A DNA stretch of 33,563 nucleotides, taken from the NCBI RefSeq assembly GCF_001642955.1, contig NZ_LWSK01000063.1, positions 1 through 33,563 on the forward strand. The letters are read 5' to 3'. The position numbers and the translations under genes are program-made. The notes below the pieces were generated by a model that worked only from the letters and a program-made list of their open reading frames with translations, was not told the DNA's origin and ran no database searches. Position 1 is the first letter of the stretch. Each line of letters opens with the position of its first letter. The stretch comes from Rubripirellula obstinata. Lineage in GTDB: Bacteria > Planctomycetota > Planctomycetia > Pirellulales > Pirellulaceae. Of the stretch, positions 26,361-33,563 are shown one piece after another.

Positions 26361-27202
26361 TTGGTTCCAACGCGATGACGACCGAGCAATTTTAAAGTCA
26401 ACCACATCGTTTTGAAGACTTGCATTTTGCTGGCTCCGCCTTTTTGGTCGTAACGCAAACGCAGCGGAGCTTCGCCAAACAACACGCCTTGCTTTCGCAG
26501 TTTCAACAGCACGTCCGCCATGCAAGAGAAACCTGTTTCGCCAACAAAGTCGTCGCCGTGTTCGGCGAACCCTTGGCGAATCACCGAAGCTTTGTAGGCC
26601 CGGTAACCCGACGTGTAATCTCGAACGCCGCGAGTTGGGAACAAGAGTGTGAACAACGCACGTGCGCCGACGCTTAGGAAATGCCGCTCAATCGGCACAC
26701 CCACGACGCGAGCACCTGGCTGGAATCGCGATGCGATCACAACGTCACAACCTTCGTGGACCAGCGTGACCATTCGGTTAATCAAGCCTGGTGGATGCGT
26801 ATTGTCGGCATCCATCGTGACGATGATGTCGCGTTCGCCGGCACGGTCAACGGCTTCTCGCAGACCATCTCGCAGCGTCACACCCAAACCTTGATTGACT
26901 TCGTGTTGCACCAAGTGAATTGGCATTTGGAATGACATCTGGGAAACGATTTTCGCGGTGTCATCCTTGCTGCCGTCGTCAACGACAATGACTTCATACG
27001 GCAGGTTACTATCAGCGAAGGCTTCGCCGATTCGTTCGAGCAATTCAGGCAACGCTTCTTCTTCATTGTAGGCGGGCAAGGCCATGAAGATCTTTGACGG
27101 ACGAAAGCGGATCGAATCTCTGCTGTCCATCGTTGTGGAAACGTCGCTGGCTGGTTGCGACGACACTGTTTCTTTTTGAGGGTCCATCTTCGGGCGGCTC
27201 AT
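26357..27202 (-). CDS. GT2-family glycosyltransferase (dolichol-phosphate-mannose-synthase-like)
   Basis: 281 aa from ATG 27202; the frame opens at 27325, but the first 41 residues look non-coding. It has PAYNEEE (about 43-49), the nucleotide-sugar aspartates in VVDDGS (73-78), a DXD-type MDADNTH (130-136) and a late RYDQKGGASKM region typical of polyprenyl-phosphate sugar transferases. It has no C-terminal membrane spans, so it is probably a peripheral cytoplasmic-face enzyme that loads a sugar on a polyprenyl phosphate. The next gene overlaps its stop. Confidence 0.9.
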   Translation of the reverse strand: MSRPKMDPQKETVSSQPASDVSTTMDSRDSIRFRPSKIFMALPAYNEEEALPELLERIGEAFADSNLPYEVIVVDDGSKDDTAKIVSQMSFQMPIHLVQHEVNQGLGVTLRDGLREAVDRAGERDIIVTMDADNTHPPGLINRMVTLVHEGCDVVIASRFQPGARVVGVPIERHFLSVGARALFTLLFPTRGVRDYTSGYRAYKASVIRQGFAEHGDDFVGETGFSCMADVLLKLRKQGVLFGEAPLRLRYDQKGGASKMQVFKTMWLTLKLLGRHRVGTK

Positions 27203-27353
27203 GCTGTGCTTGGGCAATGCTTGTGTTATTGGCGATCGTCTAGGCAACTCTATCTCATTCGGGGGGAAATTTACCCCAGTGCCTGGACTGGTGAACAGTT
27301 TGATTCGGGTGACCGCATTCCACAAGATGCAATGACTACAAGTTTTTTAACGA

Positions 27354-28745
27354 TTATTGAGACCGATCAGATTCACTGACAACAATCGCCGTTTGCGGTT
27401 TAGATTCCCGCACTGCGAAGCAATAAAGCAGCACAAGCAGAATTGCGAGCGCAACGCCATTGATGCTGGTGAAGATTCTGGCTCCCGTAAAATCGCCTGC
27501 TTCCAGCCCCCAACCCAAGGCTCCCAGCACAACGCGTGTGGATAAATAGTTGTAAAGCGGTGCCAGCATCAAGATCGCAGCGACCCAGCGAACCCAAGCC
27601 GGTTTGCCTCGCCAAGTCTTTGCCTGCACCCCAAAGAAGATCCCCGCAAGCGGAGCGATCAGCAGCAAGCCATCGTAGGACTGGTGATAAATGCTGACCA
27701 GCATTGTGGTCAGAATGAGTGCCCCAGTCATCCCCAACAGCCCGTCATCGATGCCTAGGCGGCGGCGTTTGTCCAGAAGCCAAAGCACCGGAGCCAAGAT
27801 CAATCCCATCACAACCAGGTGCAGAAATTCGCGAGGATCACTGCCCATCCACTTCGCAACAATCGCCAATAAATCAATTCGGGTCCATGAGTAGACAGGC
27901 GATTCATCTTTCTGTGCTCGATGAATTTCTTGGCTCTGTTCGATCTGTGCTCGCAAGGTTTCAAGGCCCGCACCAAGGTCACCGCCACCTTCGTTGTAAG
28001 CCAACCACAATGTTGGCACACCCGCAGCAATGACAGTGAATACCGCACCCCAGATGACTGCCTTGACGTTGCCGCGAAACAGCAACAAGAACCCGAGTGC
28101 CAAAATGTAATTCGGCTTGGATGCAACAAACGCCAGCGCGACAGCAGCAACCAACGGCTTTCGCTTTCCAAAATGGATCGCCAAGAAAGTTGCCAACACT
28201 AGCTCGAACGTAAAGTAACCATCGAACAGTGTGATGTGGCCGCCGCGTGAAAGAATGGTAACCGCCGCAATCGCTAAAACGTGATCAAGTCTTATTCGGT
28301 GCGTCGACCTAGCCTCGGCTAACAGAGACGCGACCATTGCTGAGATCCCCAGGATCAACAGCACCGTGAACGAAAAGTAGAAAACCTCCGCAACATGCAA
28401 TGGCAATAGCGATAGCGGCGAATGCAGCAGCAACACCGATGGCAAGAAGAACGGAATCTGCCGAGCGACCGGATACTGATCGGCGTACTGCGGCCCATAC
28501 GGACTCTCCCCCTGAATCAATGCCTGGCCCGGGAAGTACAGTCCATTGTGAAAATCGCACATTCCTTGTTGGCTGTGATCAAACGCACCCGGTGATTGAT
28601 ACTGGTGAACGGTTCGCCAAACGGTTGCTGAAACGCCAAAGCAGAAAAAGATCGCTGCGACGATGGCAATCCGCGCATTGCCAACAACAATCCTCTTGGC
28701 GAGTTCGTTGGCGGGCAGGTCGGTGACGGCAACATCAGTGTTCAC
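27354..28745 (-). CDS. Polytopic membrane glycosyltransferase, GT87/DUF2029-like
   Basis: 463 aa with about ten membrane spans. The region YFPGQALIQGESPYGPQYAD (about 70-90) corresponds to the conserved first periplasmic loop of GT-C enzymes of this family, and ASKPNYILALGFLLL carries the family KP motif. Family members use polyprenyl-phosphate-mannose or similar donors. The GT2 gene directly downstream could supply that donor. Acceptor unknown. Confidence 0.85.
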   Translation of the reverse strand: MNTDVAVTDLPANELAKRIVVGNARIAIVAAIFFCFGVSATVWRTVHQYQSPGAFDHSQQGMCDFHNGLYFPGQALIQGESPYGPQYADQYPVARQIPFFLPSVLLLHSPLSLLPLHVAEVFYFSFTVLLILGISAMVASLLAEARSTHRIRLDHVLAIAAVTILSRGGHITLFDGYFTFELVLATFLAIHFGKRKPLVAAVALAFVASKPNYILALGFLLLFRGNVKAVIWGAVFTVIAAGVPTLWLAYNEGGGDLGAGLETLRAQIEQSQEIHRAQKDESPVYSWTRIDLLAIVAKWMGSDPREFLHLVVMGLILAPVLWLLDKRRRLGIDDGLLGMTGALILTTMLVSIYHQSYDGLLLIAPLAGIFFGVQAKTWRGKPAWVRWVAAILMLAPLYNYLSTRVVLGALGWGLEAGDFTGARIFTSINGVALAILLVLLYCFAVRESKPQTAIVVSESDRSQ

Positions 28746-28813
28746 AGTGCGATCGATCTTAATCCCCAGTAACCGCTTGAACAGACGCCAATCGCGACTG
28801 AAACGCAGAGATT

Positions 28814-29596
28814 TCAGGGATTCCCGAGCAACGCGCGGGTTGCACCGCTCACATCGGACTGCCGCATTAAAGATTCCCCCACCAATATCGCCTTTACACC
28901 ACCCCGACCTAGTGTAAGAACGTCTTCGTTAGTGCGAATTCCGCTCTCGCCAACCACCAATCGGTCGCTGGGAATCTGTGCACAAAGATCCAAGGTGTGC
29001 TGAAGCGTGGTCTTGAAGGTGCGTAGATCGCGGTTATTAATCCCCACCAAACGAGTCCCCGTTGCAAGCACTGGTTTCAAATTCTCGGGATCAAATAACT
29101 CGATCAACGTCGCCATTCCCAATTCAGTTGCCTGGTCATGCAAACGTTTCATTTCATCAGGGCCAAGGCATTCGGCAATTAGCAAAACGCAATCCGCACC
29201 GGCTTCTCGAGCCTGCAACAACTGGTAACGATCAACAATAAAATCCTTTCGCAAGATCGGCAAATCGACCGCCGCGCGAACTTGCCGCAGATAGTCCAGT
29301 GACCCTTGAAAGAAGGGTTCGTCAGTCAGCACGCTGATGCAAGCCGCTCCGCCATCTTGATACGCCAGCGCCAAAGACGCGGGATCAAAATCTTCGCGAA
29401 TCAGTCCTGCCGATGGACTCGCTTTCTTGACCTCGGCGATCAACTGAACTTGATCACCCGCCGCAAGCGCCGCGACAAAGTCTCGTGTCGGCGGCATGTC
29501 GGCAACGCGTGCTTCCAATTCGGCAGTCGGCGTCGCTGCTTGATCAGCCGCGATCGTCAATCGCGTCTTGACCAGAATGTCATCAAGAATGGTCAT
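28814..29596 (-). CDS. trpC: Indole-3-glycerol phosphate synthase
   Basis: 260 aa, the full length of monofunctional TrpC. It closes the indole ring in tryptophan synthesis. The (beta/alpha)8 barrel motifs are present: AEVKKASPSAG (E55, K57), LTDEPFFQGS, ILRKDFIVD (K117), VLLIAECL, GINNRDLRTF and VVGESGIRT. No other trp gene is adjacent. Its upstream gap to purH (29597-29773) holds a half copy of repeat A. Confidence 0.96.
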   Translation of the reverse strand: MTILDDILVKTRLTIAADQAATPTAELEARVADMPPTRDFVAALAAGDQVQLIAEVKKASPSAGLIREDFDPASLALAYQDGGAACISVLTDEPFFQGSLDYLRQVRAAVDLPILRKDFIVDRYQLLQAREAGADCVLLIAECLGPDEMKRLHDQATELGMATLIELFDPENLKPVLATGTRLVGINNRDLRTFKTTLQHTLDLCAQIPSDRLVVGESGIRTNEDVLTLGRGGVKAILVGESLMRQSDVSGATRALLGNP

Positions 29597-29656
29597 ATCG
29601 TTTTCAAAAGTAGGCCGTATTGAGCCTCAGCGAAATACGGCATTGGGATTCATATC

Positions 29657-29685
29657 GTTAAACCGCGTGGGCATCGCCCCGCGCG
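29657..29685 (+). repeat. Half copy of repeat family A
   Basis: 29 bases match one arm of the full element at 102-180 (TTAAACCGCGTGGGCATCGC and onward). No second arm follows; the sequence to 29760 is GC-rich and unassigned. Confidence 0.8.
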
Positions 29686-29773
29686 CTGCGGGACTAGCAC
29701 AACGCTCGGGCCGAAAAGTAGCATGGCGGCCCCCCGCCGTGGACTCACCCCGCCTATCGCTGAATAAAAAAAC

Positions 29774-31345
29774 TCAATGCTTAAAGTGCCGACGCCCGGT
29801 CAACACCAACGGAATCCCGTGCTTGTCACACGCATCAATGACGTCCTGGTCACGACGTGAACCACCGGGCTGGATAATCGCCACGATGCCCGCGTCCGCT
29901 GCCGCTTCGATGGAATCGGGGAACGGGAAAAACGCGTCGGAAGCGAGGACAGCACCGTCGCTGCGGTCGCCTGCTTTGTCGATCGAAATTTCAACGCTAT
30001 CCACGCGGCTCATTTGCCCCGCACCCACACCGACCAACGAGGTGTCTTTCGCCAACACGATCGCGTTACTCTTCACATGGCGAACCATTTCCCAAGCGAA
30101 CGCGATGTCGTCCCACAATTCGGGATCGACTTCCGTTTCGGTTGCGGTTTTCCATTGCAATGGTGAACTAGTCATGCGATCGGCGTCCTGGACCAGCATG
30201 CCGCCACTGACGAACCGCCGTTGGATCGACGACGCTGGCAAATCCAAACGCCCGACTTGCATCAATCGCACGTTGTCACGCCACTTTGGTTTCGTGGTCA
30301 GCAAGCCGACGGCTTCAGCGGAAAAGTCCGGTGCCACAATCGCCTCGATAAACAAACCTGGCTCGCACAACATTTCAGCCGTGTCACGATTCACCGTCCG
30401 GTTGAAACCCAGAACGCTGCCAAACGCGCTGAGTGGATCGCCATCAAGCGCCTTGCGACAAGCCTCCGCAACGGTTTCGTCCGTCGCCGCGCCGCACGGA
30501 TTGTTGTGCTTCATCACTGAAACCGCTGGCGATCCAAGCGACCGCACAATTTCCAATGCCGAATCCAAATCCAGCAAATTGTTGTAGGACAACTCCTTGC
30601 CGCTGATCTGGCGAGCCGAAACCAAATTGGCGCTGCGAACGGTCGGATCAACGTAGACGGCGGCTCGCTGATGAGGGTTTTCGCCGTAACGTAATTGCGT
30701 CTTTCGCTTGAACGACAAATTCATGCTGGTTGGGAAATCGCCACCGATCGTGTCGCCGCACAAAAAGTCCGCGATCGCGCGGTCATAGTTTGCCGTGTGA
30801 TCAAAAGCGTCCGCTGCTAGTTGTTTGCGAAGTTCTAATGTTGTGCCGCCAGCATCATCCAACTGCGCCAAGATCTCGCCGTACTGTTGCGGGCTAGTCG
30901 CAACGGCAACGTCGCCATGATTCTTTGCGGCGGCGCGGACCAGCGATGGGCCGCCGATGTCGATCTGTTCAACGCATTCATCACGGGTCGCACCCGGACG
31001 AGCGGCCGTGGCAGCGAACGGATATAAGTTGACGACAATCAAATCCATCGGCACGATGTCATGCTCTTCGATCGCATCCATGTGATCATCGCGATCGCGG
31101 ATGGCCAAAATGCCGCCAAAGATTTTGGGGTGCAGCGTTTTGACGCGGCCGTCCAGCATTTCTGGGAATTTCGTGTACTCAGCCACATCGAGCACGTCGA
31201 TGCCGGATTTTTCCAGGTGACGGCGAGTACCACCGGTGCTGTAGATTTCGACGCCAGAGGCCTGCAAACCGGCGGCAAGGTCGGCGAGACCCAATTTGTC
31301 GCTAACACTGATCAGAGCGGTGCGAATGGGGACAACATCAGTCAC
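29774..31345 (-). CDS. purH: Bifunctional AICAR formyltransferase/IMP cyclohydrolase
   Basis: 523 aa from GTG 31345 (VTDVVPIRTALISVSDK), matching the start and length of other PurH proteins (about 525 aa). It performs the last two steps of IMP synthesis. The MGS-like IMP cyclohydrolase domain is N-terminal (STGGTRRHLE, GRVKTLHPKIFGG), and the AICARFT domain follows with the catalytic K279-H280 in VMKHNNPCG. The frame continues open to 31597 through a CCTAAA repeat array, giving an artificial LGLGLGLSLSL stretch; that extension and an internal ATG at 31405 are rejected as starts. Confidence 0.95.
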   Translation of the reverse strand: MTDVVPIRTALISVSDKLGLADLAAGLQASGVEIYSTGGTRRHLEKSGIDVLDVAEYTKFPEMLDGRVKTLHPKIFGGILAIRDRDDHMDAIEEHDIVPMDLIVVNLYPFAATAARPGATRDECVEQIDIGGPSLVRAAAKNHGDVAVATSPQQYGEILAQLDDAGGTTLELRKQLAADAFDHTANYDRAIADFLCGDTIGGDFPTSMNLSFKRKTQLRYGENPHQRAAVYVDPTVRSANLVSARQISGKELSYNNLLDLDSALEIVRSLGSPAVSVMKHNNPCGAATDETVAEACRKALDGDPLSAFGSVLGFNRTVNRDTAEMLCEPGLFIEAIVAPDFSAEAVGLLTTKPKWRDNVRLMQVGRLDLPASSIQRRFVSGGMLVQDADRMTSSPLQWKTATETEVDPELWDDIAFAWEMVRHVKSNAIVLAKDTSLVGVGAGQMSRVDSVEISIDKAGDRSDGAVLASDAFFPFPDSIEAAADAGIVAIIQPGGSRRDQDVIDACDKHGIPLVLTGRRHFKH

Positions 31346-31470
31346 GGCGAAAGCTTCTAAAGAGGCGGAAAAAGGATCAACAAAGCGGCGTCCATTCCGC
31401 CACATTGGTGTAGGCGGAGAGGCCGGTAAGGTCAACCCGGCCGCTGGGATCGAGGACTTCCATACCCACC

Positions 31471-31531
31471 AAAAACCTAAACTCAAACTTAAACCTAAAC
31501 CTAAACCTAAACCTAAACTAAAACTAAAACT
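31471..31531. repeat. Telomere-like CCTAAA tandem array
   Basis: Between hisF and purH lies a run of AAACCT hexamers, about four perfect (31490-31517) with degraded units (AAACTC, AAACTT, AAACTA) on both sides. Opposite-strand words (TTTAGG, GAGTTTAAG) follow at 31555-31585, so an imperfect hairpin is possible. Composition is unlike the surrounding DNA. Confidence 0.85.
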
Positions 31532-31597
31532 CAATTTCTCATTCTCGTTAAGAAGTTTAGGTTCGAGTTTAAGTTGAAGCTTAAGATTTGGTGCCAC

Positions 31598-32365
31598 TCA
31601 AAGTCGAACCGCAATCCCCTCATCTCGCATCACCTGCTTGGTTTCAGCGATCGTGTATTCACCAAAATGAAAAATGCTGGCCGCCAAGGCTGCATCGGCT
31701 TTTCCAAACTTGATCGCATCCGCCAAGTGCTGCGGTCCACCCGCGCCACCGCTGGCAACGACCGGGATCGAGACCGCTTGGCTGACCGCCGAAGTGATTT
31801 CGATGTCGTAACCATCGCGTGTCCCGTCGGCATCCATGCTGGTCAAAACAATTTCACCCGCGCCAAGCGATTCCACTTTCTTGGCCCACTCGACCGCCAT
31901 CAATCCCGTCGGTTTGCGACCGCCGTTGATGTGAACCTCCCAGACTTCTTCGCCGTCCTTGATCACGCGTTTGGGATCAATGTTGACCACGATGCACTGA
32001 CTGCCAAAACGATCAGCCGCACGTGCGACAAAATCAGGATCCTGGCATGCGGCCGAGTTGATCGAAACTTTGTCGCAGCCTGCTGACAACAACGTGCGCA
32101 CATCTTCGATCGTTCGGACACCGCCACCGACCGTCAACGGCATGAAGATCTCTTCGGCAGTCCGTCGAACCACGTCCACGATCGTGTCGCGCTGTTCGTG
32201 GCTAGCGGTGATGTCCAAAAACACCAACTCGTCGGCACCTTCCTGTTCGTATCGCCGTGCGACTTCGACAGGATCACCCGCATCGCGAAGGTTTACAAAA
32301 TTGGTTCCTTTGACAACGCGTCCTTCATGAACGTCCAAGCAAGGAATGATACGAGCGGCAAGCAT
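31598..32365 (-). CDS. hisF: Imidazole glycerol phosphate synthase, cyclase subunit
   Basis: 255 aa (beta/alpha)8 barrel. With HisH it converts PRFAR and ammonia to imidazole glycerol phosphate and AICAR. The catalytic aspartates D11 (IIPCLDV) and D130 (VVNIDPK) and the phosphate loops TVGGGVRT and ASGGAG are intact. hisH is not in the window. The next gene downstream, purH, uses the AICAR it releases. The repeat array 31471-31531 separates the two. Confidence 0.96.
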   Translation of the reverse strand: MLAARIIPCLDVHEGRVVKGTNFVNLRDAGDPVEVARRYEQEGADELVFLDITASHEQRDTIVDVVRRTAEEIFMPLTVGGGVRTIEDVRTLLSAGCDKVSINSAACQDPDFVARAADRFGSQCIVVNIDPKRVIKDGEEVWEVHINGGRKPTGLMAVEWAKKVESLGAGEIVLTSMDADGTRDGYDIEITSAVSQAVSIPVVASGGAGGPQHLADAIKFGKADAALAASIFHFGEYTIAETKQVMRDEGIAVRL

Positions 32366-32396
32366 GGTCAGATTTCAGGTGGCTGGGTGACTAAAG

Positions 32397-32460
32397 ATAG
32401 TCGCCTTTCGCTCCGCGAAAGTACGTCAGAGCACACTTTCGCGGAGCGAAAGGCGACTAT
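32397..32460. repeat. Palindromic repeat, family C (copy 2)
   Basis: Perfect 26-base arms at 32397-32422 and 32435-32460 with a 12-base loop; same family as 23232-23289. It fills the gap between the kinase-like gene and hisF. Confidence 0.9.
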
Positions 32461-32473
32461 AAATCACTTGTTC

Positions 32474-33403
32474 TTAACGAAGGACGTCCGCCGCAGTCGA
32501 TTTGCACTGCGACAAATATCCACTGCCGAACAGGTTCAAGTGATTCAACAGGTGATACAGAACATAGACACTGACACGTTTTTGCCAACCATCAGCCATT
32601 GGGAACTCGTCATCGTAAGCCCGGTAAAACTCATCCGGACAGCCACCAAACAGTTTCAGCATCCCAAATTCTGCCTCGCGACATCCGTAATAGACCGCCG
32701 GATCAATGATCACCGCCGCGCCGTCGGAGCTGGCCAAATAGTTCCCACTCCACAAATCTCCGTGCAGCAACGACGTCGTGTCCTGCCGACCGTCAAGCAG
32801 TGAATCCATCCGCTGCATGATCAATTCACAGTCACGAACCAGCGCTCGATCCGCCAATCCTTGATCCACGGCCCAACGAATCTGGTACCCGATCCGATGC
32901 TCGGCAACAAACCCAGGCCAGTTCTCGGCCTTTGCATTGACCTGCTTTGCCGACCCCAGAAAATTATCCGCTGGCCAACCGATTCGATTTTGATCATCGG
33001 ACGGTTTCAGAGTCGCATGATGCAGCTTTGCCAACCCACGTCCAAACCGACCGAAGAAATCACTCGCCGGTCGATCGCTAGAAATCCAATCCATCACTAA
33101 CCAGGATCGGGATCGCGCCGCGGCAACCATCAACGGCCTAGCAACTTTCAAATCATCATTGTCCTGGGCTGCTTCATACAACGCAGCGAGCCCTCGTTCT
33201 TCCGCCTGAAAATTCGGCAGAAAGTCTTCGCTGTTACTCTTTACAAAAAGCTGTCGCTGATCTGGCAACCAAACATGCCAAGCGTCACTGATTGATCCGC
33301 CACCGACAGGCTCCACCCGACCGTTCGCATTGGATTGCTCGAAACCAGACGGCTCGAAACACTGGGGCAGCAATTCGCGTAAGACATCAAGGATCGATCT
33401 CAT
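32474..33403 (-). CDS. Fructosamine kinase/aminoglycoside phosphotransferase-like protein
   Basis: 309 aa, typical for the bacterial fructosamine-3-kinase family, which phosphorylates Amadori products on proteins or small molecules so that they decompose (deglycation). The nucleotide-binding region (GGSISDAWHV, LFVKSN), the catalytic loop HGDLWSGN (214-221) and the metal-binding D234 in IIDPAVYYG are present. It is the first gene of the long minus-strand run, separated from hisF by a palindrome. A true substrate is not visible from the sequence. Confidence 0.92.
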   Translation of the reverse strand: MRSILDVLRELLPQCFEPSGFEQSNANGRVEPVGGGSISDAWHVWLPDQRQLFVKSNSEDFLPNFQAEERGLAALYEAAQDNDDLKVARPLMVAAARSRSWLVMDWISSDRPASDFFGRFGRGLAKLHHATLKPSDDQNRIGWPADNFLGSAKQVNAKAENWPGFVAEHRIGYQIRWAVDQGLADRALVRDCELIMQRMDSLLDGRQDTTSLLHGDLWSGNYLASSDGAAVIIDPAVYYGCREAEFGMLKLFGGCPDEFYRAYDDEFPMADGWQKRVSVYVLYHLLNHLNLFGSGYLSQCKSTAADVLR

Positions 33404-33448
33404 AACCGTTACTTTACACGGCTTGTTGATTTACAGACGGTTGTAAAA

Positions 33449-33476
33449 CGTAGCTGATACCGCCAGGGTTCAGTCC
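33449..33476 (+). repeat. Half copy of repeat family B
   Basis: CGTAGCTGATACCGCCAGGG and following bases match one arm of the elements at 13696 and 24793 with a few changes. No opposing arm is seen before the next element at 33501. Confidence 0.75.
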
Positions 33477-33500
33477 AACGCCGTGAAGGGTTTCTAAACC

Positions 33501-33563
33501 GTTTAACCGCGTGGGCATCGCCCCGCGCGTCCATGCGGGGCGTAACGCGCGGGGCGATGCCCA
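33501..33563. repeat. Palindromic repeat, family A (cut by the window end)
   Basis: Left arm from 33501 and right arm 33545-33563, running off the edge; the visible 19-base inner arms (33512-33530 and 33545-33563) are perfectly complementary. Same family as 102-180, so the window both begins and ends near a copy. Confidence 0.85.

Noticed and set aside
29568-30587. 339-aa open frame on the plus strand
   Set aside because: Antisense to purH and the trpC start; serine/arginine-rich translation without family features.
31346-31597. N-terminal extension of PurH with LGLGLGLSLSL
   Set aside because: Produced by translation of the CCTAAA array; PurH homology begins at the GTG at 31345.

Overview
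The window looks like a piece of a planctomycete chromosome, most likely from the Rhodopirellula/Pirellulaceae group. The arguments are a DUF1559-type prepilin-like protein (a family expanded in planctomycetes), moderately GC-rich coding sequence with few Shine-Dalgarno sites, single-copy housekeeping genes scattered away from classical operons, and a high density of palindromic repeats between genes. The assignment is inference from gene content; no 16S or other marker is present. I saw no rRNA, tRNA, CRISPR array, transposase or phage gene.

Layout. 1-100 holds a probable 3' end of an unknown gene, then a long palindrome. 417-3158 (+) encodes a SNF2 helicase with two zinc-finger-like clusters. 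3159-3760 is gene-free and full of repeats. 3761-8974 (-) is a translationally coupled operon: YtrA-type GntR repressor, ABC ATPase, large ABC-2 permease, and a membrane-anchored protein of unknown function. A palindrome just upstream of the repressor is a good operator candidate. 9299-13077 (-) is an operon for an M20 peptidase, a class III aminotransferase and AstA, suggesting a non-standard arginine/ornithine succinyltransferase pathway. 13359-17028 (+) holds a polytopic membrane protein that has captured a palindromic repeat inside its reading frame, overlapping a MutS-like ATPase with its own membrane segments. Then come a LOG-family nucleotide hydrolase (-), an aspartate/aromatic aminotransferase (+), a DacZ-like diadenylate cyclase (+) and apolipoprotein N-acyltransferase (-), the last two overlapping tail to tail. 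A small secreted protein and a DUF1559 protein follow (-).

The right third (24906-33403) is one long minus-strand run: fructosamine-kinase-like protein, hisF, purH, trpC, a GT87-like membrane glycosyltransferase, a GT2 glycosyltransferase and an FAD oxidoreductase. HisF releases AICAR, the substrate of PurH, so those two are biochemically linked. The last three look like a lipid-linked sugar or envelope module.

The most distinctive feature is the repeat landscape. At least nine different palindromic or inverted elements, several present in two to four copies within 33 kb, occupy most intergenic gaps, and one sits inside a gene. A telomere-like CCTAAA tandem array lies between hisF and purH. 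The best single-gene leads are the DacZ-like cyclase with RHW in place of the RHR motif, the membrane MutS homologue, and the AstA/M20 operon.
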